64,000 nt of DNA from Cafeteria roenbergensis (Eukaryota; Sar; Bigyra; Bicosoecida; Cafeteriaceae): NCBI GenBank assembly GCA_008330645.1, contig VLTN01000009.1, positions 124,001-188,000 of the forward strand, in the 5' to 3' direction. Under the pieces are notes generated by a model that was given only the letters and a program-made list of their open reading frames with translations, was not told the origin of the DNA and did no database searches. Made by a program: the position numbers and the translations under genes. Positions 54,527 to 64,000 of this stretch are shown piece after piece. How positions within the stretch are numbered: the first letter of the stretch is position 1; every line of letters starts with the position of its first letter.

Positions 54527-56373
54527 CTGCGGGGGGAGTGAACAGCGAGCACAACAGTTCACTGGCGTCCACTGGTCGTTGGGGGTGGGGGGGGGGTGCG
54601 GGGGGGCAGCGACCTTGCAACCGCGCCCCTGCAGCCCAACCCTTGCAACCGCGTCCTTGCAGCCCGACCATTGCAACCGAGCCCTTGCAGCCCGACCATT
54701 GCAACCGAGCCCTTGCAGCTCGACCTTTGCAACCGCGCCCCTGCCATTGCCGCCGCGGGGCCGCTGCGAGCCCGGTTGCCACGCGATCTCACATCGTCAA
54801 CGTCGTGGCTCTGCTTCTCATCCGGCACTGCGGCGCTGTTGGCGATGCCTGCTGCTGATATGAGAGGGCCCTTCCGTCTGCTTGCAGTCCCGTCGGTGCG
54901 GGAGTGCGGTCGAGGCGCTCTGCCTTCCGTGGCCGGGCTGCTCGCGTCGAGTAAGGCCCGGGGGCGGGGCATTCCCGCCGCATGACCCACACCGACGCCG
55001 TCAATCGGCGCCATGATATCGTATGCAGCGCTGGGGGAGTGCCGTGCGGTCCTCAGCTGCCGCGTCTGCGCGTACCGCACCCCGAGCACTGCTTCGCTCG
55101 GCAGGCAGCGACGCAACGGGGAGACGCTGGCACCGGGGTCCCCCTTGCCAGGGAAGACCGCTACCGCAATGCGACAGAGGAGCACCTCGAGGCCAGAAGC
55201 GCCCACAGGCGGCGGTACTGACTCAAAGAGCTTCTTGGCCTGCAGGCGAGGCAGCGGTACAGGAGCCTCCGCCCCACCCTTCGAGGCTCGAGGGGGCTCG
55301 CCACCAACTACTACTCCAGGGCTGTCTTCGCAGAAGAGCATGAACTCTTCCTCGTCTGCGGCGCGCAGAGAAACGGTGTGAAGTTCACGTGCTCCAGCAA
55401 GATGTCGCAAGCAGGCCTGGCTGCGACCCTGCGACGCTCACTAGCACTGGACCCTGGCACCACAAGGCAGCCCACTATCACAGCCCGACCCATTCTCACA
55501 AAAATCGCTCGGATCAACGGCGTAGGCGTGCAGTAGGCGCCCAACAAGCCGAGGGTCCCATTGGGGCGTGTGCGTAGCCGGCCTTGCCGACGGCACCTCG
55601 GCCGGCGCGCGGCTGCCCAGCGCCTCCGACATCGGGCAACAGGGAAGATATGGAGCAGGCGACCCTGCCCGGAGCCGGGGCCGCCGGGTGCTGACGCTTG
55701 GGGCTTGCGCGGCGGGGCAGGCCGTTTTTCAATGGTTTCCAACTGCGGCTCTGCCAAATTTCGTCCAACTCGCCACAGTCGCTTGCACGCAGAACTGCGA
55801 GAAGATTGAGAACGTTTGGGGCGCGGGGGCGCGCATGCGGCGCCCGAAGCTGTCGTTCTCGGGCTTGTGGGCAGAGGCAGTGGAGCACGATGACAATGCG
55901 AAGCGCTCGCAGCCGCTTCCGTTCCGCCTCAGTTGGCCTTGAATAGGGAGGCCTATTCGCGGACCACTGACACTCTGAGAGCGGCGGCGCCTCACTCTTT
56001 GTCTCAAGCCTGATGGTGAGGCCCGGCCCGAGTTGCGCGGCCCGCTCCACTTGCTGCCTTGTTTGTGGCTGCCCATACCGTGTGTGCCCTTGCGCTGGGG
56101 CGCGCGGACCGCCGAGGTTGCGCACGGCTCGTAGCCCCATTTTCTGGCAGACGCGGCCGGAGCGCCCGAGCCTCGGCAACAGTCGCAGGAGGCCTCGCTG
56201 CAGTGCCACGGTGATGTATAGTCACCTCGATCCTGGTTTTCGTCACGCAGCCTCGCGGGAAGAAGAAGCAAACCTCGGAGGCACCGCATGCTGCCTCGGC
56301 GACGAGCGCTGCCGCCTCCTCCAAGGCCGCCCGGGACACACCCGAGCCAAGCGCACGAGGGACATCTGCAGAG
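54527..56373. other. 5' region of coiled-coil and TPR genes; possible upstream exons
   Basis: The minus strand holds an open stretch from about 55354 to 54760 that starts after an acceptor-like GCGCCGCAG and encodes less biased sequence (DEEEFMLFCEDSPGVVVGGE, RLQAKKLFESVPPPVGASGL, EVLLCRIAVAVFPGKGDPGA). It could be an upstream exon of the coiled-coil gene. On the plus strand, the TPR frame stays open back to an acceptor-like TCGTCACGCAG at 56250, followed by PRGKKKQTSEAP. A Met codon next to a donor (CTGATG|GTGAGG, 56012) would splice to it in frame. Both are proposals, not established exons. Confidence 0.35.
54611..54750. repeat. 28-bp minisatellite near the coiled-coil gene start
   Basis: Units of the type ttgcaaccgagcccttgcag plus cccgacca repeat about five times with small changes (gcgccc, gcgtcc, gagccc). 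The array lies in a probable intron or 5' region and follows a g-run at 54583-54606. Confidence 0.85.
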
Positions 56374-57349
56374 ATGCCTACCGTAGCTCTGAGCGAGGGG
56401 CTCGCCCTCAAGGAGGAAGGCAACAAGCTGTTCAAGGACGGCGAGTACAGCGGCGCCATTCGCAAGTACAAGCAGGGCATCCTTCGGACGCGGGGACTTG
56501 TCACGCGCACCTCCGCCATGGCCATGTTCGCAGTTTCCCGCGGAGTGGCCCCGTTGACGGAGGAGGAGGAGTTCGAGCTCGTGCGGCTCACGCAGAGTCT
56601 CCACGCGAACCTGTCAGCATGCTACCTCAAGAAGAGCGAGTGGGACAAGGCAGTCAGATACGCCGCCGTGGTCCTCGACAGCGACCCCGGCAACGTGAAG
56701 AGCATGCTGCGCCTCGGGCAGGCGTACAACCAGCTGGGGGACCTGGTGGGGTGAGCTGACGCGCCCCGCTCTGCGAGACTCGCGCACACGCTCGCCGGCG
56801 GCGCAGGCGGCGCGCCCACACTCGGCGCTTTGCATCATGCTGCCGTTGGCGCCCGCCCGCTGTGTCCAGTTGTGGAGCCAGCTCTCTCGGCTGCCCGCCC
56901 GGCGTGGGGATGCCCCGGGGCCGCGACTGCGGATCCGCGCCACGCAGGCCACGCTCCCTGCCCTCCTCTCGCCTCCTGACTGCTCTTGTCGCCCTGCTAC
57001 TCCGACCGCCCACTCCGCCCCGGCCCGCAGAGCGGACCGTATTCTGACCAAGGCGGCGTCCCTGCACACCCGCCCGGACGCGCTGGGCAAGGCGCTGCGA
57101 GAGACGCTTCGCGAGGTGCGCACCAAGCTCCGCAGCCGGGACGTGCATCGCGGGCCTTCGTCGGCAGCGAGCGCCATGTCTGGGTCAGGCGCGGATGCCG
57201 GATCTGCGGAGAGCGAAGGCCGCGGCTACGACGACGCGGGCGAGGACGCCGCCGACGACGACGACGACGCGTCTGCGGAGCCGTCCATGGGCACAGAGGT
57301 CGGGGAGGACGGGGAGGACGGGGTTGTTTCCCCTGCTGCTGAGGCCTAG
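56374..57349 (+). CDS. TPR protein with Hsp70/Hsp90-type carboxylate clamp
   Basis: Exons 56374-56750 and 57031-57349, with a 280-nt intron (donor GTGGG|GTGAGC, acceptor CCCGCAG|AGCG, phase 2). At least 231 residues. TPR1 is ALKEEGNKLFKDGEYSGAIR, TPR2 HANLSACYLKKSEWDKAVRY, and TPR3 NVKSMLRLGQAYNQLGD, which continues across the intron into ADRILTKAASLHTRPDALGK. The clamp residues that hold the C-terminal EEVD of Hsp70/Hsp90 appear present: Lys and Asn in KEEGN, Asn in HANLS, and Lys and Arg in VKSMLR. An Arg-rich helix follows (ALRETLREVRTKLRSRD), then an acidic tail (DDAGEDAADDDDDAS). A co-chaperone role is inferred. The reading frame is open upstream to 56250 (PRGKKKQTSEAPHAAS), so the N-terminus is probably longer. 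Confidence 0.75.
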
Positions 57350-57560
57350 GCATGGCTGCGCGATCTGCTGCAAGCCTCTGGTGCTTTGCGCTTCACGAAT
57401 GAGAGCTCTACAAGTTGGATTGCGCGCCTGACGCCTTGGCGCGACTCGAAAGCGCTGCCGAACCACCCGCAAACGCTGCACTCGCCTGGGCGTTCTGTTC
57501 GGCGGAGCGCGGGCCAGAGTCACTGTTCTCACCGCACCAGCGCAGGCGCGCGACCTTCAA

Positions 57561-60500
57561 ATGGCTGCTTCCGAGGACGGCTCCATCGCCCCCGCCGACT
57601 TGTCGCTGTATCGCCAGCTGCGCGAAGCTGTCGAGTCGGCTGTCCGCAAGAACGGATCCCAGTTCTTCGCCGGGCGCCCAGAGGCAGGGCCTGCTTCTTT
57701 GGGCGGCCTGCTGAACCAGGGCGCCACGTGCTATCTGAATTCGCTGGTACAGGCGCTGTTCCACTCGCGCCCGTTCCGGCAGCTCGTCTACGCGTGGTGC
57801 TACGACGAAAGCGTGCACGGTGCCGCGGAAGCGTGCATCCCGCTGCAGCTGCAGCGGCTGTTCGCGAGGCTGCAGCTTTCGAAGCGCGCGGCAACGTCCA
57901 CGAAAGCTCTGACTCGATCATTTGGCTGGACGGCGGCCGACTCTTTCCAGCAGCATGACGCGCAAGAGCTGCTCCACCTCCTTGTGGACGCCTTGGATAC
58001 CACCGCCGACGGTGACGAGCGGCGCGCGAAGCAAGACTCTGGGCCTTGCGCGCCCGAGCCAAGTCCGCTGCGTCTTGCTTGCGACGCCCTTCGCGGGAAG
58101 GTCCTGGACCGGTTGCAGTGCTGTGTGTGCGGGCACTCTCGCTCGCGCGAAGACCCGTACCTTGACGTGGAGCTTGAGGTCAGCGGGAGCGGCACCGCAG
58201 AGGCGGCCGTGCGCCGCTTCCACGGCGCAGAGCTGCTCACCGGCTGCGACCAGTGGCACTGCGACTCGTGCGGCAAGCGCCGGGACGCGGTCAAGTCGAT
58301 GACCCTGTCCGCGGCGCCGCCCGTGCTGATGCTGCACCTGAAGCGCTTCGGGTTCGACATGGCGACTATGCGCCGAGCCAAGCTCATGGACTCCTTCCTA
58401 TTCCCGGCAGAGCTGCGCCTCGGGGACATTGTGGCCGGCGCGCTGGCGGAGCGGGCGTCGGAGGTGGAGAGCGCGACTGACGCTGCGCGGGAGAGGCTGC
58501 GTCAGCGGCTGGAGGCTCAGGCCGCCGGGCCCTCAACACCGGACACGCCGGACACGCCGGACGGCGGCGCGGTCGACTCGCCAGTGGCCGCCGACGGAGA
58601 CGACGCTGCAGCCGGGGTGCAGCTGCCCGCGCTCCACCCCACCGCCGACGAGGCTGTGGCGGCGGGTGTGGCCGGCGCGCGGTACCGGCTGAGCAGTGTG
58701 CTCATCCACACGGGCACCGCCATGGGAGGACACTACTTCGCATACGCGCGGCCGGGGGAGGCGTTCCCCTTTGCGGCGGCCCACGGCCTGTGCGCCGAGG
58801 CCGGGGGCGGAGACCGCGCTGAGGCCGGCTGGGTGGAGCTCAACGATGCAGGGGCGAGGCTGCTGGCCGGGGACGCGGCCTTGTCGCTTCGGCGAGTGAT
58901 GCAAGCGGCCGTGGGCGGAGCCGCAGCCGGGGACGCAGCCGCGGGCGATGCCTCCAGCGTTGGGATGGTCGCTGGGGAAGCGGCTGCGGAAGCGAGAGAG
59001 GAGGGAGGTGATGCCGCTGCTGCCGCCGGCGCCGCTGCTGCCGATTCGGGCGCCGCTGCTGCCGATTCGGGCGCCGGAGGCGTGGCACAGGCCGCGCCTG
59101 CTGCCAAGCCCAAGCCGTCCGTGGGCGTTGAGGGCAACGCCTACCTGCTCGTGTATGCGCGGTGCGACGACGCCTCTGACGCCGCGCCGGCGGCCGTACA
59201 GGGCCGCGAGCTGCCCCCGGACGAGGTGCTGAAGGAGGTTGAGGCGGAGAACGCCGCGTGGGAGCGGCTGAAGCGAGCGTTCGACGTGCGGACGCGGCTC
59301 TGCCGGCTGCAGGTGCGGTGGCCGCCGGTGCGGAACGGCGACGTGGCTGCTGCTTGCGGCGGTCGAGGACAAGCGGCGCATGTGGGGGCGGCGGGTGCAG
59401 GCGCCCGTGGCGACGATTCGGCAGCTGTGAGTTCGCCGCCGAGGCTTGGCGGGGTGGCCAGCGGCGAGGCTGCGGCAGACGACGGTGCGGCGGCGAGCGG
59501 GCCCCCGAAGGACGAGGCGGACGAGGACACGAACGCCTCTGGCGTGGAGGTGCCTGAGCTGGAGACGGCGATGAGAGCGACGTCGGTGTCGCCCGCTGCC
59601 GATGGCGGAGAAGCGCGGTCTGCGGAGGCGGCCGTTTCCGGAGCAGTGCTGGAGGCCCCGGTGTCGTGGACGACTGCCCGCTTGCTCCGGGAGGTGTGCC
59701 GCGCGCTGGGGCCGGATGCGGACGCGGCCGCCTTCGTGGGGCGGCCGGGGGTGTCGCTGGCGGAGGCCGCCGAGCTGGGGCTGCTGCGACTGCGGCGGTG
59801 GGACGCGGTGGGCGGCAGGCCGACGGCCGTCATCGGCGGCGATGCGAGCGACGGAACCGCTGCCGTTTCGTCGCTGGGCTTGGGAGCAGGGTCACACGTG
59901 TGCCTGGAAGGCCGCCGCGAGGGCGAGGAGTGGGTCCCGTACGACCCCCAGGCTATGGTGCTCGCCCTGGTGCGGTGGGACCCCGATGCCGCTGACGCCG
60001 CGCTGGGCGTGGCGGGAGACGCCGAGGATAGCGGCGCTGGCGGCGCTGGCTGCGCTGGCGACACGCCTGTGGCGACTCCAGCCTTCACGCTCGAGGAGCG
60101 CCTTAGCGTGATGAGCAAGGACACAGTTCTTGTGCCCGGCGGGGCAGCGGCGACTTGCGGCGGGCTGTCGGCGGCAGTTGCCAGCTCGGAACTAGGAGTG
60201 CCCGTGTCCATGCAGCGCCTGTGGGCCATAGACGGGGACTCGGCGCGGAGGCTCGACCCAGCCTGCGACGACGTCCGAGCCTTCGGAGGCGACGCGGCCT
60301 CGCTGTGGGACTTGGGTCTGGCACCGGGCGCGCGCGTCATCGTGGAGGTGGTTGCCCCTGCCGAGGCCACAGATGGGGCTGCCGCCGGCCGGCAGGCCGG
60401 CTTCAAGGCAGCATTCGATGCCGAGCGGTCCGTGATCGAAATTCAGTTCAACCTGCCCAGCAAGCCGTTGGAGGCAGCCCCGGAGGGCGTGCGCTGGGCC

Positions 60501-62204
60501 GCAGACTCGACGGCGATGGCGCCTGACTTCAGCGAGCGAGTTTTGGCCACGAAACAAGACACCCTGGCCGAGCTCAAGCGGCGCATCGCAGCCGTGCTCG
60601 GGCCGGAGGTGGACCCGGAAGACTTTCACCTGGCTCGCAGCGCCCGGTCTCGGGAGCAGCTCAAGGACGGCCGCTTGCTTCTGGGGGACTCGCAGCGGGC
60701 GCAGCGAGGCCTTCCTCCGCGTCCGGGGCTCGGTTTGGTGAACGGCTCCGTTGTGCACGTGCGGTGGGGCCGGCAGCTGCGGGCGGACGAGCACATGGTA
60801 TCCTTCTTGTCCTTCGACCCCTCGCAAGCCAAGCGCTCCTTCGCACCGCTCTGCAGCCTGCCGGTGTGCCAAGATGCCACGGTTGCGTCCGTGAAACGCC
60901 TGCTGCGGGACGCTCTGGTCCAGCAACACGCTGACCTGGCCAAGGCGGCGAGGGACGCAGCAGCCGAGGCGCCGAAAGCTCCCCCCGCGCTGTCTCGACT
61001 CCGGCTCCGCGACAAAACGCGCACCGAAGCGGGAAAAATTCTCCGCGACTCTCAGCGCCTCGGCAGCGCGCTGCCCCGCCTGGGGGACGGGTACGAAATT
61101 GCGGTTCAGCGGCTCGCAGAGCCCGAGACTGTGTCGGCCGGCGACCTGGTCGTCGAGTGCCGTCGCTGGAACCCCGCGACCTTCAAGCTGTCGCCAGTCA
61201 CGGAGCTGGTGCTCGACAAGCACGCTACGTTGCGTGACCTGCGCGGCATCGTTGCGAGAAAGTTTCGTGTCACCGCGGCGGCAAAGGCTGCGGCGGCCGG
61301 CGCAGGCTCTCGTGAGGGGCCGGGCTTGGCTGATACTCCGTCGGCTGCGTCGACTGGGGCTGATTCGGCGCTCCCTGAGGGTGAGGTCCTCGCCCCCTGG
61401 GCTGTCGGCCTTGCGAAGCACACTCAGTTTGCCGCTCCGCTGCGCGGCGCGTCAGCTGGCGAGTCCCTGACGTGGATGGCCGCAGAGGCGGTGACGAGCT
61501 GGGCGGAGGCCTGGGACAGCGCAGGGGCAAGGGGAAAGGACGCGGCCGCCGCGGGTGATGATGCTGCAGCAGCAGCAGCAGCTATCATCGACGCCAAGGC
61601 AGCCACAGCAAGGGAGAGGTTCGAAGCCGCTGTTCGGGAGGAGCGCGCCATCCCGCTGGACGAGGCGGAGCTTGTTGCCTTCGGCCAGCCACCGAAGCCA
61701 GAAGGCGCCGCTCAGGGTGGAGCAACGCGTGTCACGGACAGCGGTTGCGAGCCAGCATCACCGGGCGCGGGGGCAGGCGGAGCCGATTCCCCGGTGTCCA
61801 GCGCTGCGCCCAAGCTGCCGGCGCGGGGCGCCAGCCTGGATGTGGAGCTGGACCGCGACGATGCGAAGGTCGTAGCCAAGCCGCTGGCACTGCGAGACGG
61901 CGTCACGTTGGTCATTCGGGATGAACGCTCGCGCCTGCAGGCAGTCCGGGCCGGCCTTAAGCCTCCAGTCAAGGCGCGCGCGGCCGCTTCGCGGCGGACA
62001 GGGCGGTCTGCTGGCCGTGGCGCCCGTGCCACGAACACGAGCGGTTCTGCGCCGCGGGTGCGCGAACGAGGGCTTGCTTTCAGACAGGGCGGCCCAGCGG
62101 AGTCGGCCCGGCAGCCTCGTCAGTGGTCCTGCCCTGTCTGCACGTTCGAGCAAACCAACCCGTCAGATTCCTGTGAGATGTGTGGCTCCCCTGCCCCGGC
62201 GTGA
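57561..62204 (+). CDS. Ubiquitin-specific protease, USP47/USP40-like, with C-terminal zinc finger
   Basis: A single open frame of 1,547 residues; ATG at 57561 (MAASEDGSIAP). The USP fold starts at about residue 46 with the Cys box LLNQGATCYLNSL (nucleophile Cys57), then PLQLQRLFARLQLSKRAA and RSFGWTAADSFQQHDAQELL, which resemble USP47 and USP40. The fingers hold two CxxC pairs (CCVCGHS, CDSCGK), then LHLKRFGFDMATMRRAKLMD, the His box GTAMGGHYFAYARP (His391) and WVELNDAGARLL (Asn428/Asp429, where Asp is usual). The remaining about 1,100 residues contain divergent ubiquitin-like blocks (TLAELKRRIAAVLGPEVDPE, TLRDLRGIVARKFRV) between Ala/Gly linkers. The last 27 residues form a RanBP2-type zinc finger (WSCPVCTFEQTNPSDSCEMC). 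It removes ubiquitin from proteins. Substrate unknown. Confidence 0.92.
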   Translation: MAASEDGSIAPADLSLYRQLREAVESAVRKNGSQFFAGRPEAGPASLGGLLNQGATCYLNSLVQALFHSRPFRQLVYAWCYDESVHGAAEACIPLQLQRLFARLQLSKRAATSTKALTRSFGWTAADSFQQHDAQELLHLLVDALDTTADGDERRAKQDSGPCAPEPSPLRLACDALRGKVLDRLQCCVCGHSRSREDPYLDVELEVSGSGTAEAAVRRFHGAELLTGCDQWHCDSCGKRRDAVKSMTLSAAPPVLMLHLKRFGFDMATMRRAKLMDSFLFPAELRLGDIVAGALAERASEVESATDAARERLRQRLEAQAAGPSTPDTPDTPDGGAVDSPVAADGDDAAAGVQLPALHPTADEAVAAGVAGARYRLSSVLIHTGTAMGGHYFAYARPGEAFPFAAAHGLCAEAGGGDRAEAGWVELNDAGARLLAGDAALSLRRVMQAAVGGAAAGDAAAGDASSVGMVAGEAAAEAREEGGDAAAAAGAAAADSGAAAADSGAGGVAQAAPAAKPKPSVGVEGNAYLLVYARCDDASDAAPAAVQGRELPPDEVLKEVEAENAAWERLKRAFDVRTRLCRLQVRWPPVRNGDVAAACGGRGQAAHVGAAGAGARGDDSAAVSSPPRLGGVASGEAAADDGAAASGPPKDEADEDTNASGVEVPELETAMRATSVSPAADGGEARSAEAAVSGAVLEAPVSWTTARLLREVCRALGPDADAAAFVGRPGVSLAEAAELGLLRLRRWDAVGGRPTAVIGGDASDGTAAVSSLGLGAGSHVCLEGRREGEEWVPYDPQAMVLALVRWDPDAADAALGVAGDAEDSGAGGAGCAGDTPVATPAFTLEERLSVMSKDTVLVPGGAAATCGGLSAAVASSELGVPVSMQRLWAIDGDSARRLDPACDDVRAFGGDAASLWDLGLAPGARVIVEVVAPAEATDGAAAGRQAGFKAAFDAERSVIEIQFNLPSKPLEAAPEGVRWAADSTAMAPDFSERVLATKQDTLAELKRRIAAVLGPEVDPEDFHLARSARSREQLKDGRLLLGDSQRAQRGLPPRPGLGLVNGSVVHVRWGRQLRADEHMVSFLSFDPSQAKRSFAPLCSLPVCQDATVASVKRLLRDALVQQHADLAKAARDAAAEAPKAPPALSRLRLRDKTRTEAGKILRDSQRLGSALPRLGDGYEIAVQRLAEPETVSAGDLVVECRRWNPATFKLSPVTELVLDKHATLRDLRGIVARKFRVTAAAKAAAAGAGSREGPGLADTPSAASTGADSALPEGEVLAPWAVGLAKHTQFAAPLRGASAGESLTWMAAEAVTSWAEAWDSAGARGKDAAAAGDDAAAAAAAIIDAKAATARERFEAAVREERAIPLDEAELVAFGQPPKPEGAAQGGATRVTDSGCEPASPGAGAGGADSPVSSAAPKLPARGASLDVELDRDDAKVVAKPLALRDGVTLVIRDERSRLQAVRAGLKPPVKARAAASRRTGRSAGRGARATNTSGSAPRVRERGLAFRQGGPAESARQPRQWSCPVCTFEQTNPSDSCEMCGSPAPA

Positions 62205-62454
62205 ATGTTTCTGGAATCGGCAACTCGCATCGATTTGTGGGCTTGTCTTTGCCGCCGCGGCCAGCCTCTGCTGAAGCAAGAACAGGCAAGGTATCGACCC
62301 TCACGCATTGTAGGGAAGCAGCGCGCACTGTGTGGAGTGGCAGCCTCGTGGTACCGTTTCTCCGAAAGCAGTCGGCCAGCGGCCTTGAAACGACACCTTG
62401 CGCGGGACTCCAATGCGTGGCCCAAGCCCCTGATCAAGAGAGGGAATGGCTAAT
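62205..62454. other. Intergenic region between convergent genes
   Basis: 250 bp between two stop codons. No gene, repeat or strong signal is visible. Confidence 0.6.
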
Positions 62455-63522
62455 TTAGGGCATGTCGTGCTCGCGCTCGTGCTCGATCTCGTGCTTGTCG
62501 TGGTCATGGTCATGGTCATGGTCGTGGTCGTCGTCGTCGTCGTCGTCCCGGCCCCGCTTGGCCGCCCTGGGAGACGAAGGCAGCCCCGCCGCGGAACACA
62601 GGCGCAGCTGCCGCTGCAAGACCCCCTGCGCCATCGCCTCGAAGTCGGCACTCGGCGCCGATGAGGCATGCAAGGTAGGGGCAAGTGGCTGCGGCTCCCG
62701 CGCCGCGCCGCCATCGCCACGCCGGTGGCCGCCACCGAGACAGCGTGCGCCTTCCTGCCAGGGCAGGGCGCGGCCGGTGCGGGCGGCCAAGCTTCCGCGT
62801 CCGGCGAGCACGTCCTCCACGGCGCTGCACAGGCCCTCGCGCGACTCGAACCCAAGCAGCTCGTGCGCCCTGCTCATGGCACGGTGCTGTGCAATGCCGA
62901 GGAGTCCAAACTTCTCACGCTCGCAAGGATCACGCTGGAGCATGATGTGCAGCAGATCGTCGATTCCGTCTCCGCTCAGGTCCGGGAAGGCCTTGTTCTT
63001 TGAATAGCGGTCGCCTGGTGCCAGCACTGCCGAGGCTCTCGCAGTTGCCCGCGTGAGCAGGGAGCGGAGCAGCGAGCCGAGCTCGAACACGAGAGTACCC
63101 TCGGGTGGCAGGCGACCACTGACATGGCTGCGAATGTCATCTGGTGCGACCCACTCTGTGGGGCCCTCGCGGCGAAGGACAATGGCGACCATGTCAAAAT
63201 TGGCGAACAATCGATATTTCTTGCCTGCGGCATTGAAGGCTTGGCCGCTCACGGCAAGGTCATGCTTCCGGAGGTCAGCGAAGACTTCGTCGGCTCGCCC
63301 CATCCAATGCCTCGCCTCAGGCGTTCCCCGTTCGACGTCAAAGGCACCCGCTGAGCACGGGAAGTATTGCTTCCCGTTGCTGCCGAAGCGGTCGACGCCT
63401 TGCGCCCACGCCAGAACAAACGCGGCCAGAGCCCGAGCCTCGCCTGGGAAAAGGCAGCCCGATGGCTTGGCAGTGAGGGCAGTCACGAGCGTATGCCTGC
63501 GCTCCTTTGCCACCAGGGCCAT
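62455..63522 (-). CDS. Hypothetical protein with Asp/His-rich tail
   Basis: ATG at 63522 (MALVAKERRHTLVTALTAKP) gives 355 residues; the frame stays open upstream to 63627, so the start may be earlier or in another exon. The first about 230 residues have normal globular composition: RALAAFVLAWAQGVDRFGSN, EVFADLRKHDLAVSGQAFN, YRLFANFDMVAIVLRREGPT, ELGSLLRSLLTRATARASA and DLSGDGIDDLLHIMLQRDP. A low-complexity linker follows, then a run of seven Asp, alternating His-Asp pairs and a KHEIEHEREHDMP end. The tail suggests metal binding or a highly charged protein-interaction segment. No family is recognised. Confidence 0.6.
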   Translation of the reverse strand: MALVAKERRHTLVTALTAKPSGCLFPGEARALAAFVLAWAQGVDRFGSNGKQYFPCSAGAFDVERGTPEARHWMGRADEVFADLRKHDLAVSGQAFNAAGKKYRLFANFDMVAIVLRREGPTEWVAPDDIRSHVSGRLPPEGTLVFELGSLLRSLLTRATARASAVLAPGDRYSKNKAFPDLSGDGIDDLLHIMLQRDPCEREKFGLLGIAQHRAMSRAHELLGFESREGLCSAVEDVLAGRGSLAARTGRALPWQEGARCLGGGHRRGDGGAAREPQPLAPTLHASSAPSADFEAMAQGVLQRQLRLCSAAGLPSSPRAAKRGRDDDDDDDHDHDHDHDHDKHEIEHEREHDMP

Positions 63523-64000
63523 CTCAGCTAGACCCCTGGAGTGAGTATCGCCATCCTCGGGTGTTGGGCCGAGGCCTGCAGAGCACCGCGCGAAAACTTG
63601 ACGCTCGCGAACCGCACGTTGCACCAAGGGCCAGCCGGAAGCAACACGGGCCTCCGCGCGGCAGCGGCTGCCTGTGCGCTCTCATTTCGAGAGGGCTTCG
63701 GGGCCACAGAACGAGGCCTTGCCCGGAACTTAGGCTGAATCGCTTTCCGCGTTGCTCGTGTTTGTCGCTGCTGCTGGGCAATGGAGCCCCCGCGGGCGGC
63801 GTGGCTGGCGGGGTTGTCCCCAGTTCTCCCTAGCCCACTTGCTTGCCGCTCGTGGGCGCGAGGGCATTCACACACGAAACAACGAGGCCTTCAATTGCCA
63901 GCAGCGCCCAGGCGAACGAAAAGCGCCCGTACCCACCAACCGCTTTCGCCAACAGGGAAGGCCGAACGAGCCTTCGAATATGGCGGCGTGTGACTCACGG
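63523..64000. other. Right edge, no gene supported
   Basis: This 478-bp stretch lies upstream of the minus-strand hypothetical gene. Open frames are short and Arg/Pro-rich. It may hold the gene's 5' untranslated region or a first exon, but no start or splice signal is convincing. Confidence 0.4.

Overview
The window looks like nuclear DNA of a very GC-rich, intron-bearing, flagellated protist. Coding sequences lie on both strands as single genes without operon spacing. At least six genes are cut by short GT-AG introns (about 95-280 nt), and I confirmed these by reading phase across each junction. Two genes belong to cilia or flagella (IFT52 and a kinesin-9-type motor). Others are typical eukaryotic housekeeping genes: MON1, an EDEM3-like mannosidase, a USP-type deubiquitinase, a mitochondrial OsmC protein and a TPR co-chaperone. 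A GC-rich heterotrophic or algal stramenopile (for example a bicosoecid such as Cafeteria, or a pelagophyte) would fit, but that is an inference from composition and gene style only.

Layout, left to right. 1-13322 (minus): 5' part of a giant secreted protein with a signal peptide, EGF-like modules, four 'VRGDG' segments and a huge 15-residue-coil beta-solenoid whose 414-bp superunits run off the left edge. 14099-16356 (plus): kinesin-9. 16507-18697 (minus): MON1, divergent from 19085-20013 (plus), OsmC with a spliced mitochondrial presequence. 20817-24230 (plus): long disordered Ala/Gly/Arg protein. 24.2-26.6 kb: repeat-rich spacer with two SINE-like copies, a small candidate ORF and a multi-pass membrane protein (minus). 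26684-28892 (plus): three-exon type II membrane protein with a methyltransferase-like lumenal domain. 28.9-30.5 kb: spacer with a third SINE-like copy. 30511-31637 (minus): small ankyrin protein with one exon per repeat and duplicated introns. 31789-32676 (plus): hypothetical. 33101-35109 (minus): IFT52, divergent from 35910-40352 (plus), EDEM3-like. 40940-42415 (minus): hypothetical. 42734-54526 (minus): an about 3,900-residue Ala/Glu/Lys coiled-coil protein made of KAAEEEAAAA-type repeats. 56374-57349 (plus): TPR protein. 57561-62204 (plus): ubiquitin protease. 62455-63522 (minus): hypothetical with an Asp/His tail.

The two most striking regions are the repeat genes. In the beta-solenoid gene, normal superunits differ only in steps of 45 bp, which is exactly one 15-residue coil. 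All four net frame breaks fall in units that do not fit this series, and a fifth off-series unit is shifted only locally. In the coiled-coil gene, two indels (-16 and +1) shift the frame over 3.6 kb and then restore it. In both, long open frames on other strands are by-products of stop-free repeats. No intact virus-like element, CRISPR array, tRNA or rRNA gene was recognised.
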